DNA of 64,000 nucleotides from Sabellastarte sp. h YS-2021 (lineage: Eukaryota > Annelida > Polychaeta > Sabellida > Sabellidae), in NCBI GenBank assembly GCA_964017235.1, contig OZ024929.1:65691603-65755602 (forward strand), written 5' to 3'. The notes beneath the pieces are model-generated. The model had not been told where the DNA came from, searched no databases, and saw only the letters and a program-made list of their open reading frames with translations. Both the position numbers and the translations under genes were made by a program. The first letter of the stretch is position 1, and every line of letters begins with the position of its first letter. Shown piece after piece: positions 1 to 9,860 of the stretch.

Positions 1-83
1 ATCTCACAAGAAAATTTATATTCCACTATCTTTAGTACATCTAATTTATATGGCGGGAGATAAATGCATGCGTCAGAATGCTA
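1..83 (+). repeat. 3' tail of P2-type satellite element
   Basis: This stretch is nearly identical to 23180-23260, which directly follows the 143 bp P2 array. Shared landmarks are the run TCTCACAAGAAAATTTATAT and a GGCGGGAGATAAATGCATGC block. It is therefore the end of a second copy of the same element, whose array lies left of the window. No coding potential is seen. Confidence 0.75.
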
Positions 84-265
84 GTTTAAATATGTTTTAC
101 CTTACTTTTTACACCTCAGCAGTTACCTTGTTACTTTCCTTCTGAATAGCATTTGCAGGGCAAAACTTAATTTTGTGTCCTTTTCTTCTGTCACTCTGAA
201 ACTCAAAATGCACAGTCAGCTGACACAGAGCCCGTTCACGAGCGCTGATTGCTTGTTTACAAAGT
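84..265 (+). mobile_element. 3' end of a P3 (HINE-like) element
   Basis: This matches 32165-32424, the right end of the complete P3 copy. It carries the subterminal motif CAGTCAGCTGACACAG (inverse of the P3 5' end) followed by a GCCCGTTCACGAGC imperfect hairpin and a CTTGTTT terminus. The body of this copy is absent: the P2 tail runs straight into it at about 84. Immediately after its end the sequence is DIRS recombinase DNA, so this element was inserted in, or joined to, a DIRS fragment. Confidence 0.65.
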
Positions 266-335
266 GGTGCCACAGTAATTAGTTGGACTTCAGCGCACAC
301 CTATCAAGTCCATAGCCGACTTCCTACTGTACTTG
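266..335 (+). pseudogene. DIRS tyrosine recombinase scrap
   Basis: About 70 bp parallel 5208-5278 of DIRS-1 (ACAAAGTGGTG..., GTGGACTTCAG..., GCTGACTTCCT). This is the region just before the first helices of the recombinase. Frame is broken and nothing else of a DIRS element follows, so it is a small relic. Confidence 0.6.
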
Positions 336-339
336 TTCA

Positions 340-497
340 GTGTTTGCTCTCAAGTGTAATTTCGCGAGTCTGTACACTGGGCCAAATTGTCGCAAAACTA
401 ATTCACCAACGCATCTTCACTGTCGCTACCAGGCGAAACACTCAAAACAACTACTAACCGAAGAAATTTTTCTATTATCGGAAGCAACAATGTACAT
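340..497. repeat. Left part of ~220 bp tandem repeat interrupted by DIRS-1
   Basis: The motif CGAAACACTCAAAAC...AACCGAAGAAAT at 434 recurs at 7034 and 7259. Subtracting the 6383 bp of DIRS-1 gives a spacing of 217 bp, matching the intact neighbouring spacing of 225 bp. This is the left half of the interrupted unit. Confidence 0.75.
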
Positions 498-690
498 TTT
501 TATTGCGTTAATACATCCTATCCAATGGACAAATGCTATGCCGGTCGGCGCAGACCGGCCCGCCAAACGTCAGAAAAAGACGTCCTGTGTTTCCACCGGC
601 CGGCCGGTCCCTAGTACTAGTGCACTCGCCAGATGACGTGTCGTACTTCCTTCCTGTATAGACAGCGTGATGTCATAGCATCTTTTTCGT
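498..690. repeat. DIRS-1 left inverted terminal repeat
   Basis: The sequence from TTTTATTGCGTTAATACATC to the GATGTCATAGCATCTTTTTC block is the inverse of 6671-6880. It contains a palindrome-rich core (CCGGTCGGCGCAGACCGG; CCGGCCGGCCGG) and is more GC-rich than its flanks. The extreme outer ends differ slightly between left and right, as in other DIRS elements. Confidence 0.9.
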
Positions 691-795
691 GCACGGAATA
701 AAAATTAAGCTGTAAAGTGTTATTTTTTCTACTGGAAATTCATCTTTGGTGAACATTTATTGTATCATCGATACTTATAGAGCTTATAGCACATT

Positions 796-2970
796 ATGTC
801 GTCTCCTGGCCAAAGAAGGGGAACTTGCGGCCATGCTATGGCCAGCTTTGATAGTCACCTGGCATGCGCACGCTGCAGGGATAAAGGAAAGGGTAAGGAC
901 CCCTGTGTCGAAAAACCTGATGTTGAATGTTCTGCAGTAATTTTTCCCCTGAGCAACTTTTGCAACTCTCCACGCCTTCTTATAAAATCAAGGAAGACAA
1001 ACGGGAGGCTAAGAAGCTTGAATCCACCCCATCTAAAGACACAGAATCGCTTGTCGACCCGTCTGTTGTTGCTGTATTAGGGGCTGTTGATAAACAGGGT
1101 GCTGTTAAATCTCCACCTACTGTCGCCCCCCTGAGAAAAAAAGCCAAGAAGGAGAAAGCTTCTACGTCTAAGACTGTTAAATCTACTGCTAGTAGTTCAA
1201 CGGTGGATTCTAAGATTGCACAACTGGATGAAAAATGGTCCGACAGATTCAACAGGTTAGAAGCCATTTTATTGGCCAGGTCTATTGAACCGACATTTTC
1301 ATCTGCTGTGAAGGTGACTCCGACTCACTCTCCACCAGCTTCTGCAGTTCACACCACTGAACCTTTCATCAAACCGGTTCAACCGGTTCCTGCTAATTCA
1401 GAGTTTACTGGCACTGGCTTCTCTGCTGAAAAGCATCAGCCGACTAGTCAAACTGAGATCAACCGACCGACCACTGCTTCCATGCTTCCTGGTACAGGCT
1501 TCTCTGCTGCAAAGCATCAGCCGACCAGTAAAGCAAGATCCAGCCAACAAACTTCATTTACATAGTTTCCTGGGACCGGCTCCTCTGCTGCAAAGCATCA
1601 GCCGACCAGTAAAACACAGTCTATCCGACCGACCTCTACTGAGCCCAGCACCGGCTCTTCTGCAGTTAAAAGGTCAACCAACAAGCACCGACCTCAGTCC
1701 AACCGACCATCTTCTACCGACTGACCCTTGCCTTCAGATGATCAGGACACCGGCTCCCCTGTCTTACACAGAGCCAGAAGGGATAGTTTTGTTAGTTCAG
1801 TCTCTGAGGTCGGTAGTGACTTGTCCGACCGATCCCCACTGGATTTATACACAGAGGAAGGGGAGCTATCAGATGATCAAGACGTGACCGGCTTTGATCA
1901 AGATCAACCTTTGTCACAGGAACAAACGTACCGGGAGACAATGAGAGGTATCCGGTCCTTTATGGGTTGGTCCCATGTCCCGTGACATTGACAATTCTGC
2001 TAATACATCAGAAGATAACCCCTTTGCTGGGCCCAAGACTCCAGTTCCTGGCAAGGTTTCCGTCCAGATGCCAACTGAAGACTGGCTATGTAAGAAGTTA
2101 CAGAAATTGAACACTACTTTGGTTGAGGGTTATCCCTCCCGTGGTTCAGAGGCCGGTGGCCTGTCGAAAGATGTGTTCCTGAGACCTGCAAAGTCACAGT
2201 CCAAGTGGTACGGGCTGTTTTCCGACCACAAAGTTGACCCATCAGTCGTCTCATCTTGGTGCACAGACGCTGCAAAGCTGAATAGCAGTTATAGCCCTAT
2301 TGCTAAACATTCTGGACTGACTTCTACCCCACCAGCTTCACGCAGGATATCACAGGAAACCCTGAGAAGATGGGAGAGATCAGCAAGAGAGGCAACGGTT
2401 ATTTGTAACCAAGCAGCCAGCTTCAACAGATGTATGTTTAAGGTCCAACAGAATATGCAGGATCAGTTGAAAACCCTGAGGTCGGAGGGTAAAGGCAAGA
2501 CTTCCCACAAAAGTTCCTCAGCTGCTGATGAACTTCAATATTTGATGGATTTTAATGCCAGCATCACTCAAGCAGCAGCCAAGACTATGGAGCACTTAAC
2601 AGAGTTCGTCTTTATCTCCATGGGTAACATCACCTTGGCCCGCAGAGATGCATACCTGAGTCACCTCAGAACTGGCATTAAACCAGATACATTGAACGCT
2701 CTCAGAACAGGACCTCTACATATCAACACACTGTTCCCTGACTCAGCTTTAAGGAAAGCAGAAGAGGATATGGTCAGTTTTGAATCCAAGGGACAGTCAA
2801 GTGCTGGACGTAACAAGGGTCGGTCGGACAAGAGGGTTGACAACAGAAACGAAGCTAAGCCGGACAGGCCGGCTTGGAAAAACATCAATAGGCGTCAGTT
2901 CAAGAGAGGGAAAAGTCGTGCTTCCAACTACACCTCTCGACCAGCCAAGGGCCAGCAGTCGTTTAAATGA
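796..2970 (+). pseudogene. DIRS-1 gag-like gene, frameshifted
   Basis: The ATG at 796 opens a protein beginning MSSPGQRRGTCGHAMASF, followed by a Cys/His cluster (CGH, CARCRDK, DPC) that may bind zinc; the start of DIRS-8 gag is very similar. The frame shifts near 930, continues from 927 to a TAG at 1563-1565, meets a TGA near 1722 and another stop at 1985, then shifts to the frame of 1975-2970. The C-terminal part holds the family core: LRRWE, AREATVICNQAASFNRC, RRDAYLSHLRTG, LFPDSALRKAEEDM, then a basic Arg/Lys tail. The middle is low-complexity Thr/Ser/Pro. The role in particle formation is inferred from position and nucleic-acid-binding features. Confidence 0.8.
1405..1660 (+). repeat. 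81 bp in-frame triplication in DIRS-1 gag
   Basis: Three tandem units start near 1416, 1497 and 1578, exactly 81 bp apart (27 codons). Each encodes GTG(F/S)SAxKHQPTS. A length divisible by three means the repeat kept the gag frame, but the third unit is separated by a TAG at 1563-1565. It suggests unequal crossing over or template slippage within gag. Confidence 0.85.
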
Positions 2971-3129
2971 CAATTATTGGGTAACCAAGTTACAGAAACG
3001 AGTGCTGGCTGGAAGTCCACTTCCATGACAGACTGTAGACAATTTAAATGTTAAGTTTCATGTTGTCTCCAATGTTCATTCTGCACCCGGGCATTCCCAA
3101 AAGAAAGAATTAAGTCCCGGGTCAGCAGG

Positions 3130-5259
3130 TTGTTATTGCAAAAGTTACAAATTAAAGTCTGTGAAAAATGTTTCTTGTGTCACTCAGTTGTGTTGTGTCC
3201 AACCTGTAACAAATGTCAAAAATGCTGCACCAAATCTGCCTGTAGGGGCCAGACTTCAAAACTTTTGGCAAACTTGGTTGGATCTGGGAGCTGGTCCAAA
3301 AGTAGTTCAGATCCTAAAAGAGGGTTAAACCCTCCCCTTCCGGATCCGGCCAAGGCTCACAAGGTCACCCATGGTTATAAGCTGCTATGTCAATCCCCAC
3401 AGGAACAGCTATCTGCTGGAGGCATTACATCAGCTTATAGCCAAGAATGCTGTAGAACTAGTAAAACACCAAACATCTCTAGTGTTTTTCAACAGACTAT
3501 TTTTAGTCCCAAAACCCAACAACAAGTGGCGACATATACTAGATTTGAGCAAACTGAATCTTTTCCTCAAGATGGAGAAATTCAAAATGGAGACACTGGA
3601 AACCATCAGAACGTCTCTCCAACAAGGGGAGAGGGTTACCTCAATAGATTTCAGGGATGCCTACTTCCATATACCAATACAGGAACAGTCCAGGAAATAT
3701 CTGAGATTTCATGTCCAAGGTCAGACATACCAATTCAAAGCACTGCACTTTGGTCTGTCCACAGCACCCTTGGAGTTCACTGTGATAGCAAAAGAGGTGA
3801 AACTGATGGCCATACACAGGGGTATAAGAACACACCAGTACCTAGACGACTGGTTGGTGAGAGCCACATCCCACCAGGCCTGTCTCCAGCATACTCAAAA
3901 ATTAGTAGAAATATGTCAAAAATTAGGCTGGCTGGTGAATTTGGACAAGTCGGAGCTGGTTCCAAAACAGGTCTTCGATTTTGTAGGATACCAGTTCGAT
4001 CTCCAAGCCGTTCGGGTCCGACCGACCCCAGACCAGTGGCAGAGCCTTCAGAACAAAATCTGGGAAATACTGTCACTACCGACCTGTCCGGTCCGGCAGT
4101 TCATGTCCCTGATTGGTTTATTAACAGCCACAGAGAAGCAAGTTTACCTAGGCCGGCTACACATGAGACCCATACAGTGGCACCTCAAAAACCATTGGAG
4201 AATACCAGAATCACTAGAAAAGGTGATCCCAATTCCCAGATCTTTGCACCTCATCTACAATGGTGGCTACAGGAAGACAACGTTCTCACAGGCCAACCAT
4301 TACACCCAATAAAACATGCTCTGCAAATCTTTACAGACGCATCAAAAGAAGGGTGGGGCGCTCACTTAAACGAACACACTGCCAGAGGGACTTGGTCACT
4401 GCCAGAGAGCAAACTGTATATAAACTATTTGGAACTCAAGGCGGTGTTTCTCGCCTTAAAAGAGTTTCAAAGCCTCTGTACCGACCAGATAGTACTTGTG
4501 GCAACCGACAACACTACCGTAGTTGCCTACATAAACAAGGAAGGGGGTTTGAGGTCGAGCACACTTTGTGCCCTACTGTGGAGAATCTTGACCTGGTGTA
4601 CGAAAAATCAAGTCACTCTCAAAGCTCGACACATTCCAGGCTGGCTGAACGTGGTAGCAGACAAGCTATCTCGTCTAGGCCAGACCATTCAAACAGAATG
4701 GTCCCTTCTTCAAGCGGTTTTCCAAACTATATGCAGAAGGTGGCATCGACCTCAGATAGATCTATTTGCCACAAGGTTCAAAAACAAGTTACCTCAGTTT
4801 GTATCACCAGTCCCGGACTCACTGGCAGTAGCAGTAGATGCACTCAGTCTCCAATGGGAGGGTCTGGACGCATATGCCTTTCCACCAGCAGCCATCTTGG
4901 GCAAAGTGGTGGAGAAGTTACAGGACTCCCCTTGCATGAGAATCATTTTGATTGCTCCGGGGTGGCCAAACATGCCTTTGTTTTGGGATCTAGTGATCAT
5001 GTCGAGCCAGATGCCACTGAGCCTGCCCAACCTGTTGACACAACTTTTCAATCAGATCCCTCACAGAAATCTGACAAACCTAAATCTCCATGCATGGCTC
5101 CTAGAGCCACAGCAATCAAGGAGCAGGGCTTCTCTGAAGTGGCAACAAGGATTGAGGCTCCTCAAAGAGGATCAACCAGATCAGTCTATGAGGCAAAGTG
5201 AGCCATTTTTACAAAGTGGTGCATCACTAATCAGGTGGACTTCAGGGCACTCCCTGTAA
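3130..5259 (+). pseudogene. DIRS-1 reverse transcriptase-RNase H
   Basis: The gene starts with a Cys-rich segment (CEKCFLCHS, CPTCNKCQKCC) in frame 1, then the RT continues in frame 2 from about 3240, with TAA at 3326-3328 where relatives have Tyr in LKEGY. RT motifs are FNRLFLVPKPNNKWR, the motif A Asp in SIDFRDAYFHIPI, FGLSTAPLEF, and the catalytic YLDDWLV near 3840. Around 4250 the frame returns to 1 for the RNase H part: LQIFTDASKEGWGAH (first acidic residue), YLELKAVFLAL, ATDNTTVVAYIN, then IPGWLNVVADKLSR. The DIRS-typical C-terminal extension follows (DLFATRFKNKLP, LIAPGWPNMP, LHAWLLEP). Its last 166 bp overlap the recombinase. The protein copies the element RNA; at least two frameshifts and one stop disable this copy. 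Confidence 0.9.
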
Positions 5260-6170
5260 AGTCAGTTGCTGACTTCCTTATGTATCTTTTTGAGGACAGG
5301 AAGTTACAGCCCAGCACCATTGATGGCTACAGGTCAGCCATTGCTGATAAACTGGGAAATTCAACCCTCAACATCAGCAAAGATGAAAATCTCACTCGTC
5401 TCTTGGATAGTTTCCATAGAGACAGACCCAAGGGTAGAAGGGGTATCCCTTCCTGGAACCTATCTCTGGTCTTACACCAGCTGACAAAGGCCCCATTTGA
5501 ACCAATCAAGGAAGCTTCCTTGAAGTATTTGACCTTCAAGACTGTTTTCCTCTTAGCCCTGGGGTCAGGCAAACGCAGAAGTGAGATTCATGCTTGGCAA
5601 AACAGAAATATCAGACACCAATCTGACTGGTCAAAGGTGTCCCTGTACTCATCTCCCAGCTTTCTTTCCAAGAACCAGCTGGCCAAAGATGGTCCAGACT
5701 GTGTGGCCCCAGTGGTGATACCAGCCCTGGCCCCAACCCTGGAAAGATCCCTCAAGTCGGATAGGTCACTCTGTCCAGTCAGAGCGTTACGCTACTATTT
5801 GGACAGGACCTCAGATCTCAGGCAGAATAAGGAGCTGGTCTTTGTCTCCTTTAAGAAAGGTTTCGACAGAGATATCTCACCTGCCACTATCTCCTCATGG
5901 ATCAAACAGACTGTGATCCTATGTTATGAGCTCTCAGACCAAGAGGCCCACACTCCGCATCAGGTCAAAGCCCATGATGTCAGGGCCTTGGCTGCTTCTA
6001 AGGCTTTCCAGTCTGGAATTTCCCTGGAACAGCTCTTGTCAGCCTGTCACTGGAAGTCACATAATACCTTCACTCAATTTTATCTGAAGGATGTGGCATG
6101 GGCTGATTCCGAGCTCTACCACCTGGGACCTGTAGTGGAGGTCCACCCAGGGAGAGAGGAGATTTTGTAA
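5094..6170 (+). CDS. DIRS-1 tyrosine recombinase
   Basis: The YR frame opens with ATG at 5094 (MAPRATAIKEQGF), inside the RT gene in another frame. This start is supported because DIRS-5 has the same ATG at the same place. A TGA at 5199-5201 then interrupts it (VYEAK, where relatives read KWAVF), and the frame is open again to 6170. Catalytic landmarks: Arg in GSGKRRSEIHA, Lys in SKNQLAKDG, HDVRALAAS (H-x-x-R), HWKSHNTFTQFY with the presumptive nucleophile Tyr near the end. The enzyme would integrate the circular DNA form without a target duplication. Apart from that stop the catalytic domain is intact. Confidence 0.9.
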
Positions 6171-6328
6171 ATATGTAAATAGTGTATATATATATGTAAT
6201 ATATATATATAAAAACAAAAAAAAACAAAAAAAACTGTGCTTTGCTTCCTTCGGGAGGTTTATTTCTTCTTTTTATGGGACTGAACTCATCCCTCTCTTC
6301 CCCTACCTCAGAGCAGGTCTGTAAAAAA

Positions 6329-6355
6329 GGGGGGGGGGGGGGGGGGGGGGGGGGG
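6329..6355 (+). other. G27 homopolymer downstream of recombinase
   Basis: A run of 27 G follows CCCCTACCTCAGAGCAGG and an A-rich spacer, 160 bp after the recombinase stop. The same arrangement occurs in DIRS-5 (twice), DIRS-8 and DIRS-9, and degraded in DIRS-3. Length is probably unstable in replication and in sequencing. Confidence 0.85.
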
Positions 6356-6511
6356 AGGGTAAATCGGTTGACCGGCTTCCGGTAACCGGCTGTAGCCTTA
6401 AGGGTTTCAGACCTCAAGGTCGACCCAGGCCTGAAAGGAAATTTTGTTAGTTCTGTTATGAGTTCACCTAAGTCCCTAGTAACTTACCCGCCAACCAAGC
6501 GGTAGTTATTC

Positions 6512-6610
6512 AGCATTTGTCCATTGGATAGGATGTATTAACGCAATAAAATTGCAAATTTAATAAGTAAATTAAATTTTTATAAGTTAATACCCTATCC
6601 AATGGACACA
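6512..6610 (+). repeat. DIRS-1 internal complementary region (ICR)
   Basis: The first half is the inverse of the left end (ATTGTCC-type core GGATAGGATGTATTAACGC) and the second half the inverse of the right end (AAGTTAATACCCTATCC), fused at GCAATAAAATTGCAAATTT. In the established DIRS model this region serves as template for completing both ends and forming a circle. Confidence 0.88.
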
Positions 6611-6670
6611 CAATGGACCCTCCCGCCAACCCCGCTATCAGCTTACTAGGGGTCTAATAGGTTTAGACAA

Positions 6671-6880
6671 TGAAAAAGATGCTATGACGTCACGCTGTAT
6701 ATACAGGAAGGAAGTACGACACGCCATCTGGCGAGTGCACTAGTACTAGGGACCGGCCGGCCGGTGGAAACACAGGACGTCTTTTTCTGACGTTTGGCGG
6801 GCCGGTCTGCGCCGACCGGAATAGCATTTGTCCATTGGATAGGGTATTAACTTATAAAAATTTACTTATTAAATTTGCAA
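6671..6880. repeat. DIRS-1 right inverted terminal repeat
   Basis: Inverse of 498-690, from AATGAAAAAGATGCTATGAC to AAATTTGCAA. It carries a perfect TGACGTCA (CRE-like) at its inner edge, whereas the left copy has TGATGTCA. Confidence 0.9.
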
Positions 6881-7420
6881 ATTTCTTCATAGAAATAGGT
6901 GAGAAAGACAAAAATGTGAGTTTATTTTTTTTTATGAATCCAGCTAACAGTAATTCTCGCCAGAATTCAGGTATTCTCGCGTGTTTTCAGTGCTTTTTGT
7001 TGAATTTTCGTCTTCTGCATATATTTTCATAGACGAAACACCCAAAACAAACAATGACCGAAGAAATTAATCTATTATCGGAAGTGACGACATACATATT
7101 TAATCAAAGAAATAGATGAGAAAGAGACAAAAGTAGGTTTATATGATTTGATGAATCGAGTTAACAGTAACTCTTGCAAGAATTAGAGTATTCTCGCGAA
7201 GTCTCTGTGCTTTTCATCCGTTTTTTTTACTCTCATCTTCCGCATATATTTTTGCAGGTGAAACAGTCAAAACAACCAATGACCAATCAAATTTGTCTAT
7301 TATCAGAAGAGTCAAAATATATATTTCTCCAAAGAAATCAAGCCAAAAGAGAAGAAGTGCAGTTTATATATTTTATGAATCCAGAAAACAGTAGCAAAAA
7401 CATAGCATCCAGTGATTAAG
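6881..7420. repeat. ~220 bp tandem repeat, right side of DIRS-1
   Basis: Two and a half units with landmarks GAAATAGRTGAGAAAG (6893, 7109) and ATGAATCCAG/ATGAATCGAG. Units are spaced 217-225 bp. The junction with DIRS-1 falls in the middle of one unit. No gene is recognised. Confidence 0.75.
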
Positions 7421-7599
7421 GCTTAGATCTGATTCTGAAGTGAAATTTTAAAAATTGGCATAAACAGCATTAATTAATTTATTTGAATTTTTAGTTTAGC
7501 ATCTTTTTTTTATTTTTTAAATAAAGTGGATTTTATGCAATCCCAAATTGGAACTAAATATTCCAAATTTTTTGGACGCAAAGTATGTCTCACAATTTT

Positions 7600-7895
7600 A
7601 CCCCACAGCCCATGGTGTCCGGGTTGGCGGAGGAAAAAGTTTGTCCAGGCTGTATCCCAGAAACCGTAAGGTGTAGGAAGTTGAACCTTGATAGGGACAT
7701 TGGTTAGAGGGTGTAGGTGTGAAACGTCATGGTCTGACCTTGATTTGACGTTTGACCTTGCCGCAGTGACCTTAGTTTGAAAATCTTGTCCGGGCTATAT
7801 CTCGGCAACCGTAAGGTGTAGGAAGTTGATACTTGGTAGGGACATTGCTTAAGGGTTGTAGGTGTGCAACGTCATGGTTTGACCTTGATTTGACA
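7600..7895 (+). repeat. P5 145 bp tandem repeat, left of DIRS-2
   Basis: Units contain CCGTAAGGTGTAGGAAGTTG (7666, 7811) and repeated TGACCTTG words. The next unit is at 12684; removing 4727 bp of DIRS-2 leaves a 146 bp spacing, so this array was one block before insertion. The interval 7421-7599 is AT-rich with nothing recognised. Confidence 0.8.
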
Positions 7896-8934
7896 TTTTA
7901 TTGCGTTAATACATCCTATCCAATGGACAATTGCTTATCCGGTCGGCGCAGACCGGCCCGCCAAACGCCAGAAAAAGACGTCCTGTGTTGCCACTAGCTG
8001 GCCGGTCCGTAGTACTGTGCACTCCCCAGATGGCGCCTCGTACTTCCTTCCTGTCTAGACAACCTGACGTCATAGCATCTTTTTCGTTTGGCGCGTGTAC
8101 TGTGCGAACGTGTTTTCAACAATCTCCAGATATTTTAAAGAAAAGTGTGCATTATGATGGATTTTATACCTTATTTGCAAATAATTTATTGTTAAAGTGT
8201 TACCTACATATCAAGCACGGATATACATCGAGAAATCTGCTGGAAACGCTCCCTAGTTGACTCAATTTAGTGTTGATGATAGGGCAGTAATCTACGAGAA
8301 ATATGAAGGCAGCCATTTTCTAGTTTCCTCCCATTCAACAATTGTGTTGTTAGGGGCAGATCGACAATATTTAGAAATATAATGGATATACTACTTACAA
8401 GGTATTTTTATCCGTGTTATTTGTTGTATGTACCTGCTGTAACCTTCCAGCTACAATCACCATTGAAACGTCTTTTCTAGTACTACAAATAGAAATCACG
8501 GCAAACTTCAGTCTACGTAGTTTTGAACACTGTAAAGAAGGAATTCCCCAAGCAAGATGCATTCTTCATCTTCAGAGCGCACTGGTACCGACTTCTCTGC
8601 TGTATAGCAGTCACACCAGCCTAGCTCGAGTAATTAGTGTTTTTTCATCAGAAGCAATAGATGAATTCTTCAGAGCGCACTGGTCCAGACATCTTTGCTG
8701 TAAAGCATTAGTCGACCGGCAAGCTCATGTTCAGCCGACCTCACCTAGTATTTACATAGAAGGAACTTCATCTTTAATCACTCTCAGTCCCTCCCTTGTG
8801 GAAGGGAGGTGGATGGCCAGGAAACTGGTTTGAGTGTACAGCCGGCTGAGAAGAAGAATCGACCAGGACTTCATCTACAGAGCGCACTGGCCCAGGCTTC
8901 TCTGCTTTTAAGCATCAACCGACTGGCCAGCTCA

Positions 8935-9455
8935 AAAGAACGCGACCTCTGACGTCATATCCAGTCAGCCAATCGCGTGTCCTTCCGACCAATCACGAAG
9001 CAGGTCACGTGTTTTCACCGACCAGGAAGGTCGGAAGTGCGTTCTTCAGAACTCACGTCTACTGTGACTACAGTCCCTGCTTTGCAGACCCGGCCTTGTT
9101 GTCAGTAGTGGGGTTTTGTGGACCGTAAAGTTGCCGGTAAAGCATCACACAAAGAACGCGAATACTGACATCATCTCCAGTCAGCCAATCGCGTGTCCTT
9201 CCGAACAATCACGAAGCAGGTCACGTGTTTTTCACCGACCAGGAGGTTCGGAAGTGCGTTCTTCAGACCTCACGTCTTCTGTGATTGCAGTCCCTGCCTT
9301 GCAGATCCGGCTTCGTTGTCGGTAGTGGGGTTTGTGGATGAGCAGAATACTGCGCATTTGCATGTTTAAGTATCACAAAAGAACGCCACATCTGACGAGC
9401 TCCAATCAGCCAATCGCGTGTCTTCCGACCAGCAAGCTGGTCACGTGACACACCA
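8935..9455 (+). promoter_or_regulatory. 216-227 bp tandem repeat rich in CCAAT, CACGTG and CRE-like sites
   Basis: Two and a half units start at 8935, 9151 and 9378. Each has AGTCAGCCAATCGCG and most have GACCAATCACGAAG (CCAAT boxes) followed by GGTCACGTG (E-box). The first unit also has TGACGTCA. No transcription start can be placed from the sequence; a promoter or enhancer role is inference from motif clustering. Confidence 0.45.
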
Positions 9456-9597
9456 AACACCAAGTGTTTCTAAAAATAGTTCACAAGGGCTTTCCCAGTA
9501 ACTGTCAAATCTACAAATAAGACGTACGTTTAAGAAATACTTTAATTAATGGAGGAAACCTACTCTAAGATGAATTCAACACACAAGATGGTTGTAA

Positions 9598-9860
9598 CTA
9601 TGCTTCAACAACTGGTTACAGAGTGTAGCCGGCTGGTACTGGCTACACAGCCTTGTACACTTGCTTCAACAACTGGTTACAGAATGTACCGGCTGGTACT
9701 GGCTACACAGCCTTGTACACTTGCTTCAACAACTGGTTACAGAGTGTACCGACTGGTACTGGCTACACAGTCTTGTACACTTGCTTCAACCTACCGGTTA
9801 CAAGTCTACTAACAGGGTGCTGGCTACACAGTCCTTACTGTACAGTGCTTCACCCCAACT
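9598..9860 (+). repeat. 60 bp minisatellite in DIRS-2
   Basis: Four to five units of 60 bp contain TGCTTCAACAACTGGTTACA and GGTACTGGCTACACAG. They would be in frame (20 codons) in any frame. Similar words (ACCGGTTACAGAG) recur irregularly in the gag region of DIRS-7, so this expands a segment already present in the subfamily. An A run (about 9869-9894) follows. Confidence 0.85.

Larger units (their letters stand above)
498..6880 (+). mobile_element. DIRS-1: near full-length DIRS-type retrotransposon
   Basis: A complete DIRS element: inverted terminal repeats at both ends, a gag-like gene, RT-RNase H, tyrosine recombinase, a G27 run and an internal complementary region. Ends are fixed by the ICR, which joins a copy of each end (GCAATAAAA against TTGCAAATTT), and by the flanking tandem repeat returning to phase when 498-6880 is removed. 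There is no target site duplication, as expected for recombinase-mediated integration. Frameshifts and stops in gag and RT make this copy non-autonomous as read, although the recombinase frame is open. It belongs to the subfamily with CCATTGGATAGG in its ends, as do DIRS-2, -3 and -7. Confidence 0.93.

Noticed and set aside
4260..5201. A 313-codon frame over the RNase H part of DIRS-1
   Set aside because: Only its last ~35 codons are the recombinase start; the rest is a shadow of the RT frame, kept open because the recombinase frame has few stops there. Similar long shadows in DIRS-5 (24885-27215, which mixes true and shadow parts) and DIRS-6 (37204-39153) were treated the same way.
6329..6355. 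G runs as pure sequencing or assembly artefacts
   Set aside because: They recur at the same relative place in at least four independent elements with A-rich 5' flanks; exact lengths may still be wrong.
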